A DNA stretch of 64,000 nucleotides from RDYJ01 sp034931405 (lineage in GTDB: Bacteria > Cyanobacteriota > Cyanobacteriia > Cyanobacteriales > Nostocaceae): positions 62,001-126,000 of the forward strand of contig NZ_JAYGHA010000002.1 of the NCBI RefSeq assembly GCF_034931405.1, in the 5' to 3' direction. The position numbers and the translations under genes were made by a program. Positions 1-8,295 of this stretch are shown here, one piece after another (positions within the stretch are counted from its first letter, which is position 1; every line of letters starts with the position of its first letter). The notes beneath the pieces are model-generated. The model saw only the letters and a program-made list of their open reading frames with translations, searched no databases and was not told the origin of the DNA.

Positions 1-151
1 ACCAGATTCTGGTGTTGCTCGTTTGTATGGCTTACCAGTGGAGTTTGGTCCTGATCCTGCTCAAGAACCTTGTTGGGATGTGATTAATTTTGATTTGGAT
101 AAAGAGCCTGGTGTCCCAGTGCGTTATCCTTATTTTCGATTGTTTGAATAA
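1..151 (+). CDS. C-terminal end of an unidentified protein (partial)
   Basis: An open frame enters from the left edge in the frame beginning at base 2 and ends with TAA at 149-151, giving the last 49 residues of a protein. It ends in an aromatic-rich tail (RYPYFRLFE) and contains a GPDP turn. No motif identifies the family. It reads in the same direction as the VOC gene that starts 60 bases downstream, so the two could be co-transcribed. Without the upstream part no function can be given. Confidence 0.55.
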   Translation, partial: PDSGVARLYGLPVEFGPDPAQEPCWDVINFDLDKEPGVPVRYPYFRLFE

Positions 152-211
152 ATATGGCTATTTTAGATTTTAGGTTGTAGATTTATCCTCAATCATAAAA
201 TCTAAAATTCT

Positions 212-648
212 ATGCACCATGCTTCTATTCGGACTGCTAATATTCACCGTGCGATCGCTTTCTATGAGCAGTTAGGATTTACGGTTGGCGATCGCTTCAC
301 TACAGGTTATACTTTAGCTTGCTGGATGGAAGGTTTGGATAGCCGCATTGAATTGATCCAAATTCCCCAGCCTAAACCAGCCCCAGATGCTTTTGCAGAT
401 GAGCATTATGTGGGGTATTATCATCTTTCTTTTGATTTAACTGAAACTGTACCAGATTTACACAGTTGGTTATCAGATTTAAAGGAGAGAATTTCTGTAG
501 TATCTGAGTTGCAACCCCTCACAATTCTTTTAGAACCAACTCAACAACAAATCGGCGATCGCATTTTAGAAGTCGCTTTCATCGCCGACGCTGATGGCTT
601 ACCTTTGGAGTTTATCAGGTTTTTGTCAAATATAGGGAACAGGAAATA
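212..648 (+). CDS. VOC-family (glyoxalase/bleomycin-resistance fold) protein, 3' end in assembly gap
   Basis: A small single-domain vicinal-oxygen-chelate protein. It opens with the usual first strand and helix (HHASIRTANIHRAIAFYEQL, residues 2-21, then GF), has a central strand with IELIQIP and a YYHLSF strand, and closes with a LPLEFIRF strand whose Glu is a typical metal ligand. About 145 residues are visible, near the normal length of one VOC module, so the true stop is probably at or just inside the N run. VOC enzymes are metal-dependent isomerases, dioxygenases or resistance proteins; the substrate cannot be told from sequence. The start ATG at 212 fits the fold. The last bases before the gap (ATAGGGAACAGG) already look like heptamer repeat rather than gene. 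Confidence 0.75.
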
Positions 649-741
649 NNNNNNNNNNNNNNNNNNNNNNNNNNNNNNNNNNNNNNNNNNNNNNNNNNNN
701 NNNNNNNNNNNNNNNNNNNNNNNNNNNNNNNNNNNNNNNNN
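649..741. other. Assembly gap (N run)
   Basis: 93 undetermined bases. The left flank ends in GGGAACAGGAAATA and the right flank runs into a CCTGACT heptamer array, so the gap very likely spans tandem repeats that could not be assembled. The N length may be an estimate. Confidence 0.95.
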
Positions 742-757
742 TAAATATGTTTCTTTA

Positions 758-796
<39 letters not shown>

Positions 797-881
797 TCTT
801 CCCAAAATTTTCCAGAAAATTTAAACTACAGCTGTATAGGTAAAAAAGATGTAGTCTTATTTACTTATATTTAGAAAATAT

Positions 882-3695
882 ATGTTTGTTATTTCTAGCT
901 TCCATCGATATCGGGTTCCTCTATTTTTATTCCTTTTTTCGCTGATAGCAGCATTTTCGTTGAAGCTAATGTCTGGCGATCGCCAAAATTTAGTCAAAAT
1001 TAACCGGGAACATTATCAGCAAATATTCGTAGACAATAAAACAAATAATCTCACAGTGACAAATAATGTTCAGAAGACTGTGCTGGACAATGGGTTAACA
1101 GTCTTAACTAAAGAAGTTCATAATGCACCAGTTGTAACGGTGCAAGTGTGGTATAATGTAGGGTCAGCTAATGAAGCATCAGGAATAAATGGTATTGCTC
1201 ACCAGTTAGAGCATATTATGTTTAAAGGCACAAAAAACCGTCCTGTTCAGTTTGGCAAGTTATTTAGTGCTTTGGGTAGTGACTCCAATGGTTTCACCAG
1301 CTATGAACAAACGGCGTATTACAATACTGCGGAAAGGGAAAAACTAAAAGCTCTGCTGGAACTGGAAGCAGACAGGATGCAAAATTTGCTCATTGATAAC
1401 CAGCAACTAAGTAGTGAAAAGCGGGTGGTCATTTCTGAGTTACAAGGTTATCAAAATAGTTCTCAATACCGTCTCAAGCGTGCTGTGATGAAGTCTATAT
1501 TTCCTGACAGTGCTTATGGTTTACCTACAGGTGGTACTCCATCTGATGTGGAAAAACTGACGGTTGAGCAGGTGCGGAAATATTACCAGCAGTTCTATAA
1601 TCCTGATCATGCTATCTTGGTGATTGTCGGAGATTTCCCAACTGCACAAGCCCTGGAAACGGTTAAGAAGGTTTTTGGGAAAATTCCCAAAAGTCAACAA
1701 CTTTCCCAACTTCCCAAATTGCCAATTCCCCAAATTCCTAAGTCTCCAGTAGTTTTAAGAGAACCAGGAGGGGTTAAACTATTACAGATGATATATCCCC
1801 TACCAAATTTAAATCATCCAGATATACCAGCTTTAGGGGTAATGGATTACATTTTAACAGCGGGAAAGAATTCTTATTTGTATCAGGTTTTGGTAAAATC
1901 TGGTTTGGCTATTGATATTTCTGCCCATGTTGCCAGTTTGCGCGCAATTGGCTGGTATGATTTATCAGTGACGATTGCACCAAGTCAAGATTTAGCAAAA
2001 ATCAATATTGATATTCAAAATGCAATTACGAAACTGGTGGAAACAGGTGTAACTTCAGAGGAAGTTGAACGCGCTAAAAATCAACTTATAGCTGCCACAA
2101 TTTTAAACAGACGTGATATTACTAGTCAAGGAATGCAGTTAGCTAATGATCAACTAATTGCAGACGATTATAACTATACAGAACGATATTTAGCAAAAGT
2201 CCGTCAGGTAAAAGCTGCGGATGTGATGGATGTAATTAACAAGTATCTCCAACCAGAAGCTACAGCAGTTGGTTTTTTTGAACCTCAAGAAGATGCTAAA
2301 AATGATCATCATCAATCATCCTTGATAGCACCTGAAGAAAATTTGAATGCTGGGGTAACAGTTGCTGCATCTGAAGTAATCAAGTATTTACCAAGCATAG
2401 ATGATACTACTAATGATTTAACTCAAACTCTGGAAATACCTCAAAAATTAACTTTTGCTAATGGTTTGCAGGTATTATTATTGCCAGATCATAGTAGTCC
2501 GACTGTGACTTTAAGTGGTTATATCAAAGCAGGTAAGGAATTTGATCAACTGGAAAAGGCGGGGTTAGCATCCTTGGTAGCGGATAATTTGATGAATGGC
2601 ACTAAAACTAAGGATTCATTAACTATTGCCAATATTTTAGCAGCTAAGGGAGCAAGTTTAGATTTTACAGCCCAACGAGAAGGTGTGCGTATTCAGAGCA
2701 AGAGTTTACGGGAAGACTTACCTGTTTTGTTGGAAACTATCGCAGATGTTGTTAAAAATAGTACATTTCCTGTTGATGAGTTAGAACTCAGTCGTCAACA
2801 GGCATTAAATGATATAAAGCTAGAACTAGATGATGCTGATGAGGTGGCTAATCGGAAATTTATTCAAGCACTTTATCCGCAAAATCATCCATTACATATT
2901 TTTCCCAATCTAGAAAGTATACAGAGAATTCAACGAGCAGATGTGATTGCTTTTAGGCAGAAACACTATCGACCAGATACAATGGTGTTAGTATTGGTAG
3001 GTGATTTTGATGTCGAGAAAGTGCGATCGCTCATCGAAACTCAATTTAGTGATTGGCAAGCTCAGGGAAAACCAGCGATGGTAAAATATCCCCTGGTGGT
3101 GATGACAGATCAGGGAGTGCGTGTTAGTTCTGTTCTCCCAGGTAAAACCCAAGCTGTAACTTATATGGGTTATGTAGGTGTTAAACGCCGAGATCCTAGA
3201 TTTTATCCAGCTTTGGTACTGAATCAAATTTTGGGAGGAGATACTTTATCTAGTAGACTGGGATCAGAAGTGCGCGATCGCTTGGGTCTAACATACCAAA
3301 TTTATAGCAACTTCCAAGGGGGAAAGAATATTGGGACATTCTTAATTGAAATGCAAACCAGTCCCGAAGATACTAATCGCGCTATCTCCACTACCCGCAA
3401 ACTCTTAAAACAACTACATCAGCAAGGTGTCACCAAACTGGAAGTAGAAACCGCTAAACGTACTTTAATTAGTAACTATAATATTTCTCTGTCCAAACCA
3501 GAGCAGTTAACCGCTAGAATTCTCATGAACGAGTTTTATGGCTTAGATGAACTAGAATTACGTGCTTTTAGCGAAAAAATCCAAAAAATTACCATAAATG
3601 AAGTTAATCAAGCTGCTCGTCAGTTACTCGATGCTGATAAATTTGTAGTTGTCACCGCTGGACCTGCTATCATGGCGGATAATTCTATTAAGTAA
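882..3695 (+). CDS. Two-domain M16 (insulinase/pitrilysin-type) zinc peptidase
   Basis: 937 residues. A hydrophobic segment at about residues 13-30 suggests a signal peptide or membrane anchor, so the enzyme probably acts in the periplasm. The N-terminal M16 domain carries the inverted zinc motif HxxEH as HQLEH (107-111). The third ligand, Glu186, is exactly 74 residues further on in VVISEL, matching the family spacing. The C-terminal half repeats the fold (FANGLQVLLLPDHSSPTV) but has LASLVADNLM where the zinc motif would be. It is therefore the inactive partner domain of the clamshell, as expected for fused M16 proteins. Between the domains of the first half, a Pro/Gln/Lys-rich stretch around residues 270-287 is encoded by near-heptameric repeat DNA. 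Its substrate is unknown; family members degrade peptides. The gene is followed closely by the cupredoxin gene. Confidence 0.93.
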   Translation: MFVISSFHRYRVPLFLFLFSLIAAFSLKLMSGDRQNLVKINREHYQQIFVDNKTNNLTVTNNVQKTVLDNGLTVLTKEVHNAPVVTVQVWYNVGSANEASGINGIAHQLEHIMFKGTKNRPVQFGKLFSALGSDSNGFTSYEQTAYYNTAEREKLKALLELEADRMQNLLIDNQQLSSEKRVVISELQGYQNSSQYRLKRAVMKSIFPDSAYGLPTGGTPSDVEKLTVEQVRKYYQQFYNPDHAILVIVGDFPTAQALETVKKVFGKIPKSQQLSQLPKLPIPQIPKSPVVLREPGGVKLLQMIYPLPNLNHPDIPALGVMDYILTAGKNSYLYQVLVKSGLAIDISAHVASLRAIGWYDLSVTIAPSQDLAKINIDIQNAITKLVETGVTSEEVERAKNQLIAATILNRRDITSQGMQLANDQLIADDYNYTERYLAKVRQVKAADVMDVINKYLQPEATAVGFFEPQEDAKNDHHQSSLIAPEENLNAGVTVAASEVIKYLPSIDDTTNDLTQTLEIPQKLTFANGLQVLLLPDHSSPTVTLSGYIKAGKEFDQLEKAGLASLVADNLMNGTKTKDSLTIANILAAKGASLDFTAQREGVRIQSKSLREDLPVLLETIADVVKNSTFPVDELELSRQQALNDIKLELDDADEVANRKFIQALYPQNHPLHIFPNLESIQRIQRADVIAFRQKHYRPDTMVLVLVGDFDVEKVRSLIETQFSDWQAQGKPAMVKYPLVVMTDQGVRVSSVLPGKTQAVTYMGYVGVKRRDPRFYPALVLNQILGGDTLSSRLGSEVRDRLGLTYQIYSNFQGGKNIGTFLIEMQTSPEDTNRAISTTRKLLKQLHQQGVTKLEVETAKRTLISNYNISLSKPEQLTARILMNEFYGLDELELRAFSEKIQKITINEVNQAARQLLDADKFVVVTAGPAIMADNSIK

Positions 3696-3721
3696 CAAAA
3701 CTTATGTAGTTAGCTTTAATT

Positions 3722-4207
3722 ATGCGTACTTACTTACTAACCCAAATTACTAAATTTTTATATGTATCTATTTCTATATTGACAGTATTTGGTTTTCTAG
3801 TTTTCATCGGTGCAACTCCAGCAATAGCAGAAAATTTATCTGGTGACATCCTCAAACAAGCACCTACAGAAATTACAATCAGTTTGGGTAATGCTGCTGG
3901 TGAACTTAAATTTGAGCCAAATTATCTAGAATTTCAAGCTGGTAAACGGTACAATCTCCGGTTAACTAATCCTAGTCCTGTCAAGCACTATTTTACTAGT
4001 AAAGATTTTGCTGATGGGATTTGGACACAAAAAGTCGAAGCTGGGAATGTAGAAATTAAAGGTGCTATTCACGAGCTAGAATTAAAACCCGGTGCAGAAG
4101 CAGAATGGGTATTTATACCAATCAAATCAGGAAAATATGGTTTACGTTGTACTATCGCTGGACATTCTGAAGCAGGGATGAAGGGAGATATCGTCATTAA
4201 ATCATAA
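3722..4207 (+). CDS. Exported plastocyanin-like cupredoxin
   Basis: 161 residues with a signal peptide or N-terminal anchor (hydrophobic 12-30, then ATPAIAEN). The mature part has the type-1 copper ligand set of a cupredoxin: His89 (SPVKHYF), Cys143, His148 and Met153 (RCTIAGHSEAGM). The Cys-x4-His-x4-Met spacing is typical of plastocyanin-like domains. It is not plastocyanin itself: flanking sequences differ and it lies 26 bases after a peptidase gene. It probably binds copper in the periplasm or thylakoid lumen for electron transfer or copper handling. The partner is unknown. All four ligands are intact. Confidence 0.85.
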   Translation: MRTYLLTQITKFLYVSISILTVFGFLVFIGATPAIAENLSGDILKQAPTEITISLGNAAGELKFEPNYLEFQAGKRYNLRLTNPSPVKHYFTSKDFADGIWTQKVEAGNVEIKGAIHELELKPGAEAEWVFIPIKSGKYGLRCTIAGHSEAGMKGDIVIKS

Positions 4208-4242
4208 AACTAATCAGTGAAAATACTGGTGCAGAAATTTCC

Positions 4243-5139
4243 CTACTTTTTACAGGCCACAGCAAAACGTTCAATTCCTGCTAAATCATGATGAATGGAA
4301 ATATGAGAATAATTACCATTCTTTTCCAGTAATTCCCGCACCACGTCCGCTTGTCCCATCATCATTTCCATCAACAAAACTCCACCCGAACGCAAATAAG
4401 CAGGGGAAATTTCGATCAAATGACGAATACAATCTAAACCATCAACACCACCATCTAACGCTAGATGTGGTTCATGTTTAACTACTTCGGGTTGCAAAGT
4501 TAGTACCGTCTCACTAGGAATATAAGGCGGATTTGATACTATCCCGCTCAACTGGCCTTTCCAGGATTCCAAGGGTTCACACCAAGAACCTTGGTAAAAT
4601 TGAATACGTTCTCCAAAACCTAAATTTTTAGCATTGGTTTCAGCAACAGCTAAAGCTTCAGAACTAACATCAACTGCATAAATTGTGGCATTTGTCAATA
4701 CCTCAGCTAAACCTAGTGCGATCGCTCCACTTCCAGTCCCCAAATCTGCCCAGTGACCTGATTGTAAACTGCCACTTTCAGCAGCAACCACAGCCAAATC
4801 AATCAACAGTTCTGTTTCTGGTCTAGGAATTAAAACCGCATTTGACACAGCGAGTTTAAACTTTCGCCAAGGTGTAGACCCAGCAATATACTGGATCGGT
4901 AAATGTTCATGTAAGCGCCTTTGCCAAAACTGGTCTAATTCTGCCAAAGACAACTGCATTTTCAGAACCTGCCATGCTTTGAAAGACTCTAAACGCAGTG
5001 TCAAGCGGTCTAATCCAGCTATTTCCTGCAACAGCCAATCTACTTCTACAGGAGAAATATTAGCAGCGATCGCAGCTTGAATAGCTTGATTTCGCCACTG
5101 CCAAACTTCCATCCCAGTTGGTGGCTGTTGCTTGTTCAT
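4243..5139 (-). CDS. prmC: Release factor glutamine methyltransferase PrmC (HemK)
   Basis: 298 residues. PrmC methylates the Gln of the GGQ motif in release factors RF1 and RF2, using S-adenosylmethionine, which aids translation termination. The N-terminal helical domain (about 1-95) is followed by a Rossmann methyltransferase domain with RPETE (106-110), the SAM-binding DLGTGSG (132-138), the acidic ribose contact in YAVDVS, and the catalytic NPPY (203-206) that defines N5-glutamine methyltransferases. Length is normal. It is convergent with the cupredoxin gene and lies 8 bases after the Tic22-like gene on the same strand, so the two probably share a transcript. Confidence 0.96.
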   Translation of the reverse strand: MNKQQPPTGMEVWQWRNQAIQAAIAANISPVEVDWLLQEIAGLDRLTLRLESFKAWQVLKMQLSLAELDQFWQRRLHEHLPIQYIAGSTPWRKFKLAVSNAVLIPRPETELLIDLAVVAAESGSLQSGHWADLGTGSGAIALGLAEVLTNATIYAVDVSSEALAVAETNAKNLGFGERIQFYQGSWCEPLESWKGQLSGIVSNPPYIPSETVLTLQPEVVKHEPHLALDGGVDGLDCIRHLIEISPAYLRSGGVLLMEMMMGQADVVRELLEKNGNYSHISIHHDLAGIERFAVACKK

Positions 5140-5147
5140 GTTAAATG

Positions 5148-5942
5148 TTACTTAGACGGTAAAGTTTTCGGCTTGGGAGCATTATCTCTGGGCAAAGTCT
5201 TGATATATTCTCTAGACTCTGGGGATGGAACTAACTGAACTTGGTTTAACCAGGGATCATTTTTATCTTTTAAAGTTTTTATCACCCCATCCACATCTAT
5301 AACTTGAATATCCGCCGTCGGAAACTTTGGCTTCACTTGGTTCAACAAACCTTGTGCATCTTGTTTACTTAAGAACAAAGGAATCATTTGCTGTTTATTA
5401 GCACCCAATTGAATTGGTACATATCCTTTATCTGATGCAAATCTCACTGCGAATACAGGAACGCTCTTAAATTGGTCTATTTTTTGACCACTGGCTTTTA
5501 GCAAAGCTAAAGCTCCTTTTATCTCCTGATCTACAGGCTTAAAGGCGAATAAAAGACGATTGGACTGATTTTTACTTTGTTGTAATTGTTGATAAATTAC
5601 ACCTAAAGGAACGGCTGTCACTTGGAGTTTTTTAGCCATGTCTTCTAGTTTTGGGTCTTTCTTTTTGGCATTTTGCAATTCTTTAATAAATGCCAAAGCT
5701 TCTTTGCGACTCATGTAAACGCCTGTGACTGAACCGGCTTGTTGCCCATTTTGTGCTGGCAAGGTACGACTCAAAGGGAGACCTTTATCATTAGTAATCA
5801 AGTAAACTGGTACTGAGTCTAATTTATCTTTTATTTGTTGTTCTGATAATGCCAACACAGGGAAACTGCCAGCAAACACTCCTCCCAACAACGTACTACC
5901 AACTAAACCCAAGGTTAAGCCCCAGCGAATCAATGATTTCAT
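5148..5942 (-). CDS. Tic22-like periplasmic chaperone
   Basis: 264 residues with a clear signal peptide (about 1-31, ending FPVLALS). The rest matches the Tic22 family: two related halves, each with a strand pattern such as VPVYLITN/GVYMSRKEA and VPVFAVRF/PLFLSKQDA, separated by a Lys/Gln-rich region. Cyanobacterial Tic22 homologues are soluble periplasmic proteins needed for outer-membrane biogenesis, related to the chloroplast import component. A Pro/Lys-rich tail ends the protein. It is the first gene of a likely two-gene unit with prmC. The family assignment rests on overall pattern, not on a catalytic motif. Confidence 0.87.
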   Translation of the reverse strand: MKSLIRWGLTLGLVGSTLLGGVFAGSFPVLALSEQQIKDKLDSVPVYLITNDKGLPLSRTLPAQNGQQAGSVTGVYMSRKEALAFIKELQNAKKKDPKLEDMAKKLQVTAVPLGVIYQQLQQSKNQSNRLLFAFKPVDQEIKGALALLKASGQKIDQFKSVPVFAVRFASDKGYVPIQLGANKQQMIPLFLSKQDAQGLLNQVKPKFPTADIQVIDVDGVIKTLKDKNDPWLNQVQLVPSPESREYIKTLPRDNAPKPKTLPSK

Positions 5943-6653
5943 AACTACTCCTCATCTCAATATCAATAAGAGAATTAACTTAGACAATCAGAAAATGGCT
6001 TGATTTTATACAAAACCAGAGGCAAGTATCTAATCAGCTATTCTATCTGTAAATAACTTTATAGATTTACCTAATTGTCTTCAATTTTGCCTTGCTATTG
6101 ATTAATTGCTGCATTAGTCTATTATATTTTTTCTCCAGGAGTGAGTGGTTTCCGGGACTCTTCATCAAACACAACGCTATTTTATCGTTTTTATTGGTTT
6201 CAGGTTACAAGTGACGTGATGACTTCATCAATCGTTCCAACTGCGATCGCTTCAATATTTTAACAAATTGTGACAAATCTATATAAAACTCAATCAATAT
6301 TCACTTAATGAGATAGTCAAAGCGCCCCTATAGACTCCATCGAGATTTAATCCCAACGTTGCCTTTACTTTTCTGAAAATATTTGCTGCGGCATTTACAT
6401 CAGCCCTGCTATCAAGGACCGTTAAGTTTTTACGCCAAGCTCCGAAGCTTAACCTCAAGGGTTTTCAGCCTATTTTCTTATAATTTTCTCCATATTAAAA
6501 TCAACTAATAGTGGCTATTTCAGTCACTAGTACACGGCGGCGTAAATGAATTAACCGTTTTCAATGTTTGAAAAGTCTATTCTGTCTTAATTTTGACTTT
6601 TGACTTTCGCAAAGCGGTACGAGTAAATTAAACATTTTAACTTTCATCAAAAA
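5943..6653. other. Gene-poor interval with IS remnant
   Basis: About 700 bases between the Tic22-like gene and tRNA-Pro. It holds one GCGATCGC octamer near 6245, a decayed tnpB 3' fragment on the minus strand (separate entry), and a short TTTGACTTTTGACTTT repeat near 6594-6610. No other coding sequence is supported. Confidence 0.7.
6294..6454 (-). pseudogene. Decayed 3' fragment of an IS200/IS605-type tnpB
   Basis: On the minus strand a frame without a start codon reads SRADVNAAANIF followed by LGLNLDG and ends at TGA (6294-6296). The DVNAAxNI segment is the hallmark of the TnpB C-terminus that contains the last catalytic Asp; the intact tnpB 2 kb away has DRDVNASINI at the equivalent place. 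An in-frame stop precedes it near 6455, so only about 50 codons survive. The zinc-finger cysteines and the other catalytic residues are missing. It is a relic, oriented opposite to the intact tnpB. Confidence 0.72.
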
Positions 6654-6727
6654 TCGGGATGACAGGATTCGAACCTGCGGCATCCTGCTCCCAAAGCAGG
6701 CGCGCTACCAAGCTGCGCTACATCCCG
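6654..6727 (-). tRNA. trnP: tRNA-Pro (anticodon TGG)
   Basis: Read on the minus strand, the sequence folds as a complete 74-nt tRNA. The acceptor stem is CGGGATG/CATCCCG, the D-arm contains AGCGCAGCTTGGTAGCGC, and the anticodon stem CCTGC/GCAGG encloses loop TTTGGGA with anticodon TGG. The T-arm is GCAGGTTCGAATCCTGT and the discriminator is A. CCA is not encoded. The tRNA reads proline CCN codons, principally CCA. Confidence 0.97.
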
Positions 6728-7003
6728 AAAATACCACTTTACTATTGATAGTTTAGCTAAACATAACAGTAATTATGTTTTGCTCAAGCATCTTTCTAAC
6801 TATATCATTCTCAAAGCGGATTGCCAACCCCTTAACTGGAAAAAACTAAATTACTTCCTTAATTAAGAGTTTTTTTGTTGACTGAGCCTGACGAGGTTGA
6901 TTTTGCTAGATGATTACTCTTCGCTAAACCAACTGAACAATAGCACATTTTCGGCATGATAGCGAATTTATGGTGGCAACCTGTTTTGTTTGCAAATGGA
7001 GGA

Positions 7004-7531
7004 TCATTGAGGATACCAAAACATCCCTTTAATACCTTCTGGGTCAGGCATAAATCCCATAGTCCTGTAAAAATCTACAACATGGGGATCAGCGAAGAGA
7101 GTAACATTGCTAATTTCTTCACTTCTGAGCTTTTTAAGGACATATTTCATCAACGCCTTACCCAGTCCTTGACTTTGGAAGTCTGGATGAACTACCACAT
7201 CCCAAATAGTGGCATTAAAAGCATGATCTGAGGTAGCACGGGCAAAACCAATTAAGCGTTTTTTGTTTCCTCGTACTTGCCACATAGACGCGACGAGAAA
7301 ACTATGCTCAATGGCTTTTTTTACTTTTCTCAGGGGACGACGCGACCAACCAACAGCATCACAGAGTTCTTCTAGTTCATACAGGTCGATATCTCGCTCA
7401 GTGCTGAAAACGATGTTATCGCTACCGGCGCTAGAGTTGCCTCTATCTCCCCGTGGATACTCTTCAAATGCGGTTGTTTTATTTGTCGCTACAGATTCAG
7501 AACTACTAAACCAAGTTTTCCAAAAACCCAT
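7004..7531 (-). CDS. GNAT N-acetyltransferase of the Ycf52/NSI type
   Basis: 175 residues. After a charged, poorly conserved N-terminus (1-38) comes a GNAT domain. It has ARATSDHAFNATIWDVVVHP, then the acetyl-CoA pyrophosphate loop QSQGLGKAL (119-127), and the C-terminal FADPHVVDFYRTMGF segment (146-160). This pattern matches the cyanobacterial and red-algal plastid Ycf52 family, whose plant relatives (NSI/GNAT2) acetylate chloroplast proteins or amines. The N-terminal WSRRPLRKVKKAIEHS segment is also typical of that family. The substrate here is unproven. It stands alone on the minus strand, next to the tRNA. Confidence 0.88.
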   Translation of the reverse strand: MGFWKTWFSSSESVATNKTTAFEEYPRGDRGNSSAGSDNIVFSTERDIDLYELEELCDAVGWSRRPLRKVKKAIEHSFLVASMWQVRGNKKRLIGFARATSDHAFNATIWDVVVHPDFQSQGLGKALMKYVLKKLRSEEISNVTLFADPHVVDFYRTMGFMPDPEGIKGMFWYPQ

Positions 7532-7767
7532 GCCAACGTGGTTCGGGTAACATGACTGAATTGGGTACTGCTATATAAAACCTAGACAAAGCTAGACTTT
7601 ACTTTCTACTTCAACAGGAGCATGGGAGCGGTTATCCCTCAGTAGACTTACACGCTGTAGCCCAACGCGTTTAGCTTGGCTACGGCGTAGCCATCTTTCT
7701 AAAGTTAAGATTTTGAAAAAGACTACTACTATCATTGCTTGGTTTTCGCGTCGGCAATAGTCTTAAT

Positions 7768-7813
7768 TCACTACTTGATATCTTAGGATTATAGATCAAG
7801 TAGTGATTTTTTT
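7768..7813 (+). terminator. Orphan intrinsic terminator
   Basis: A perfect 12-bp stem TCACTACTTGAT (7768-7779) / ATCAAGTAGTGA (7795-7806) with a 15-base loop is followed at once by seven T residues on the plus strand. No plus-strand gene lies upstream; the nearest gene is the divergent GNAT gene. Either it ends an unannotated small RNA, or it is left from a lost gene. Confidence 0.65.
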
Positions 7814-7958
7814 AACCACACTATATTGATTTTTGTCAACATAAGTATAGCTTTGTCTAGAAAATTGTCAGCTTAGGACTAGCTCTCTTTGAGAGTGTTG
7901 ATTCACTAGTAAAATTATCGTCTTTGCTCTATCTTCAGACACATAACTTGACGTACTC

Positions 7959-8085
7959 CACACACTCCCCTATACCTTTGGCACGCTTACGCGAACGGGT
8001 GAGTGTGGGCTTCTCAGTGACTCTTCTATGAAGACATTGACTGAGCTTTAAGACCGTGCGCCCCACGGTTCTTTAGTGGTTTCCA
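7959..8085 (-). mobile_element. Possible right-end remnant of a second IS200/IS605-type element
   Basis: Arms CACACTC (7961-7967) and GAGTGTG (8001-8007) form a hairpin enclosing a GGCACGCTTACGCGAAC palindromic motif. The adjacent minus-strand sequence (AGAGTCACTGAGAAGCCCAC) resembles the stretch found just after tnpB stop codons in filamentous cyanobacteria. No TnpB catalytic motif is left. The call depends on remembered similarity of this tail sequence and is tentative. Confidence 0.35.
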
Positions 8086-8295
8086 AACAGTTGTTGTTTT
8101 ATTTAAATAGGCTGCTTTTCAGCATTTAATTGGACTACACCTATTGGTTAGCAATATATCAAATATTTTGAAAAAAACCAAGAAGTGTTCATTCCTTATC
8201 GACCAACATTGCTAATTTCGCTACTGACACATCCTTTATCTTGACAGATTATGTGAACCATCTTAACATAAAAATATGGTTTTTAGGTCGTCGCC

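Larger units (their letters stand above)
7532..8295. other. Non-coding interval with palindromic repeats, orphan terminator and IS end
   Basis: 760 bases without a convincing gene between the GNAT and tnpB genes. Contents: a small palindrome GGCTACGGCGTAGCC near 7677-7691; a strong hairpin followed by a T-run at 7768-7813; and a hairpin region at 7959-8009 containing a dispersed GGCACGCTTACGCGAAC motif. The last 70 bases include an AACCAT/ATGGTT imperfect palindrome just upstream of tnpB that could be its left end. Confidence 0.6.

Noticed and set aside
3722..4207. Plastocyanin (petE)
   Set aside because: Copper ligands match, but flanking sequence and gene context differ from plastocyanin; called plastocyanin-like only.
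6956..7231. Open frame on the plus strand opposite the GNAT gene
   Set aside because: It is antisense to the GNAT coding sequence and has no protein family features; a shadow frame.
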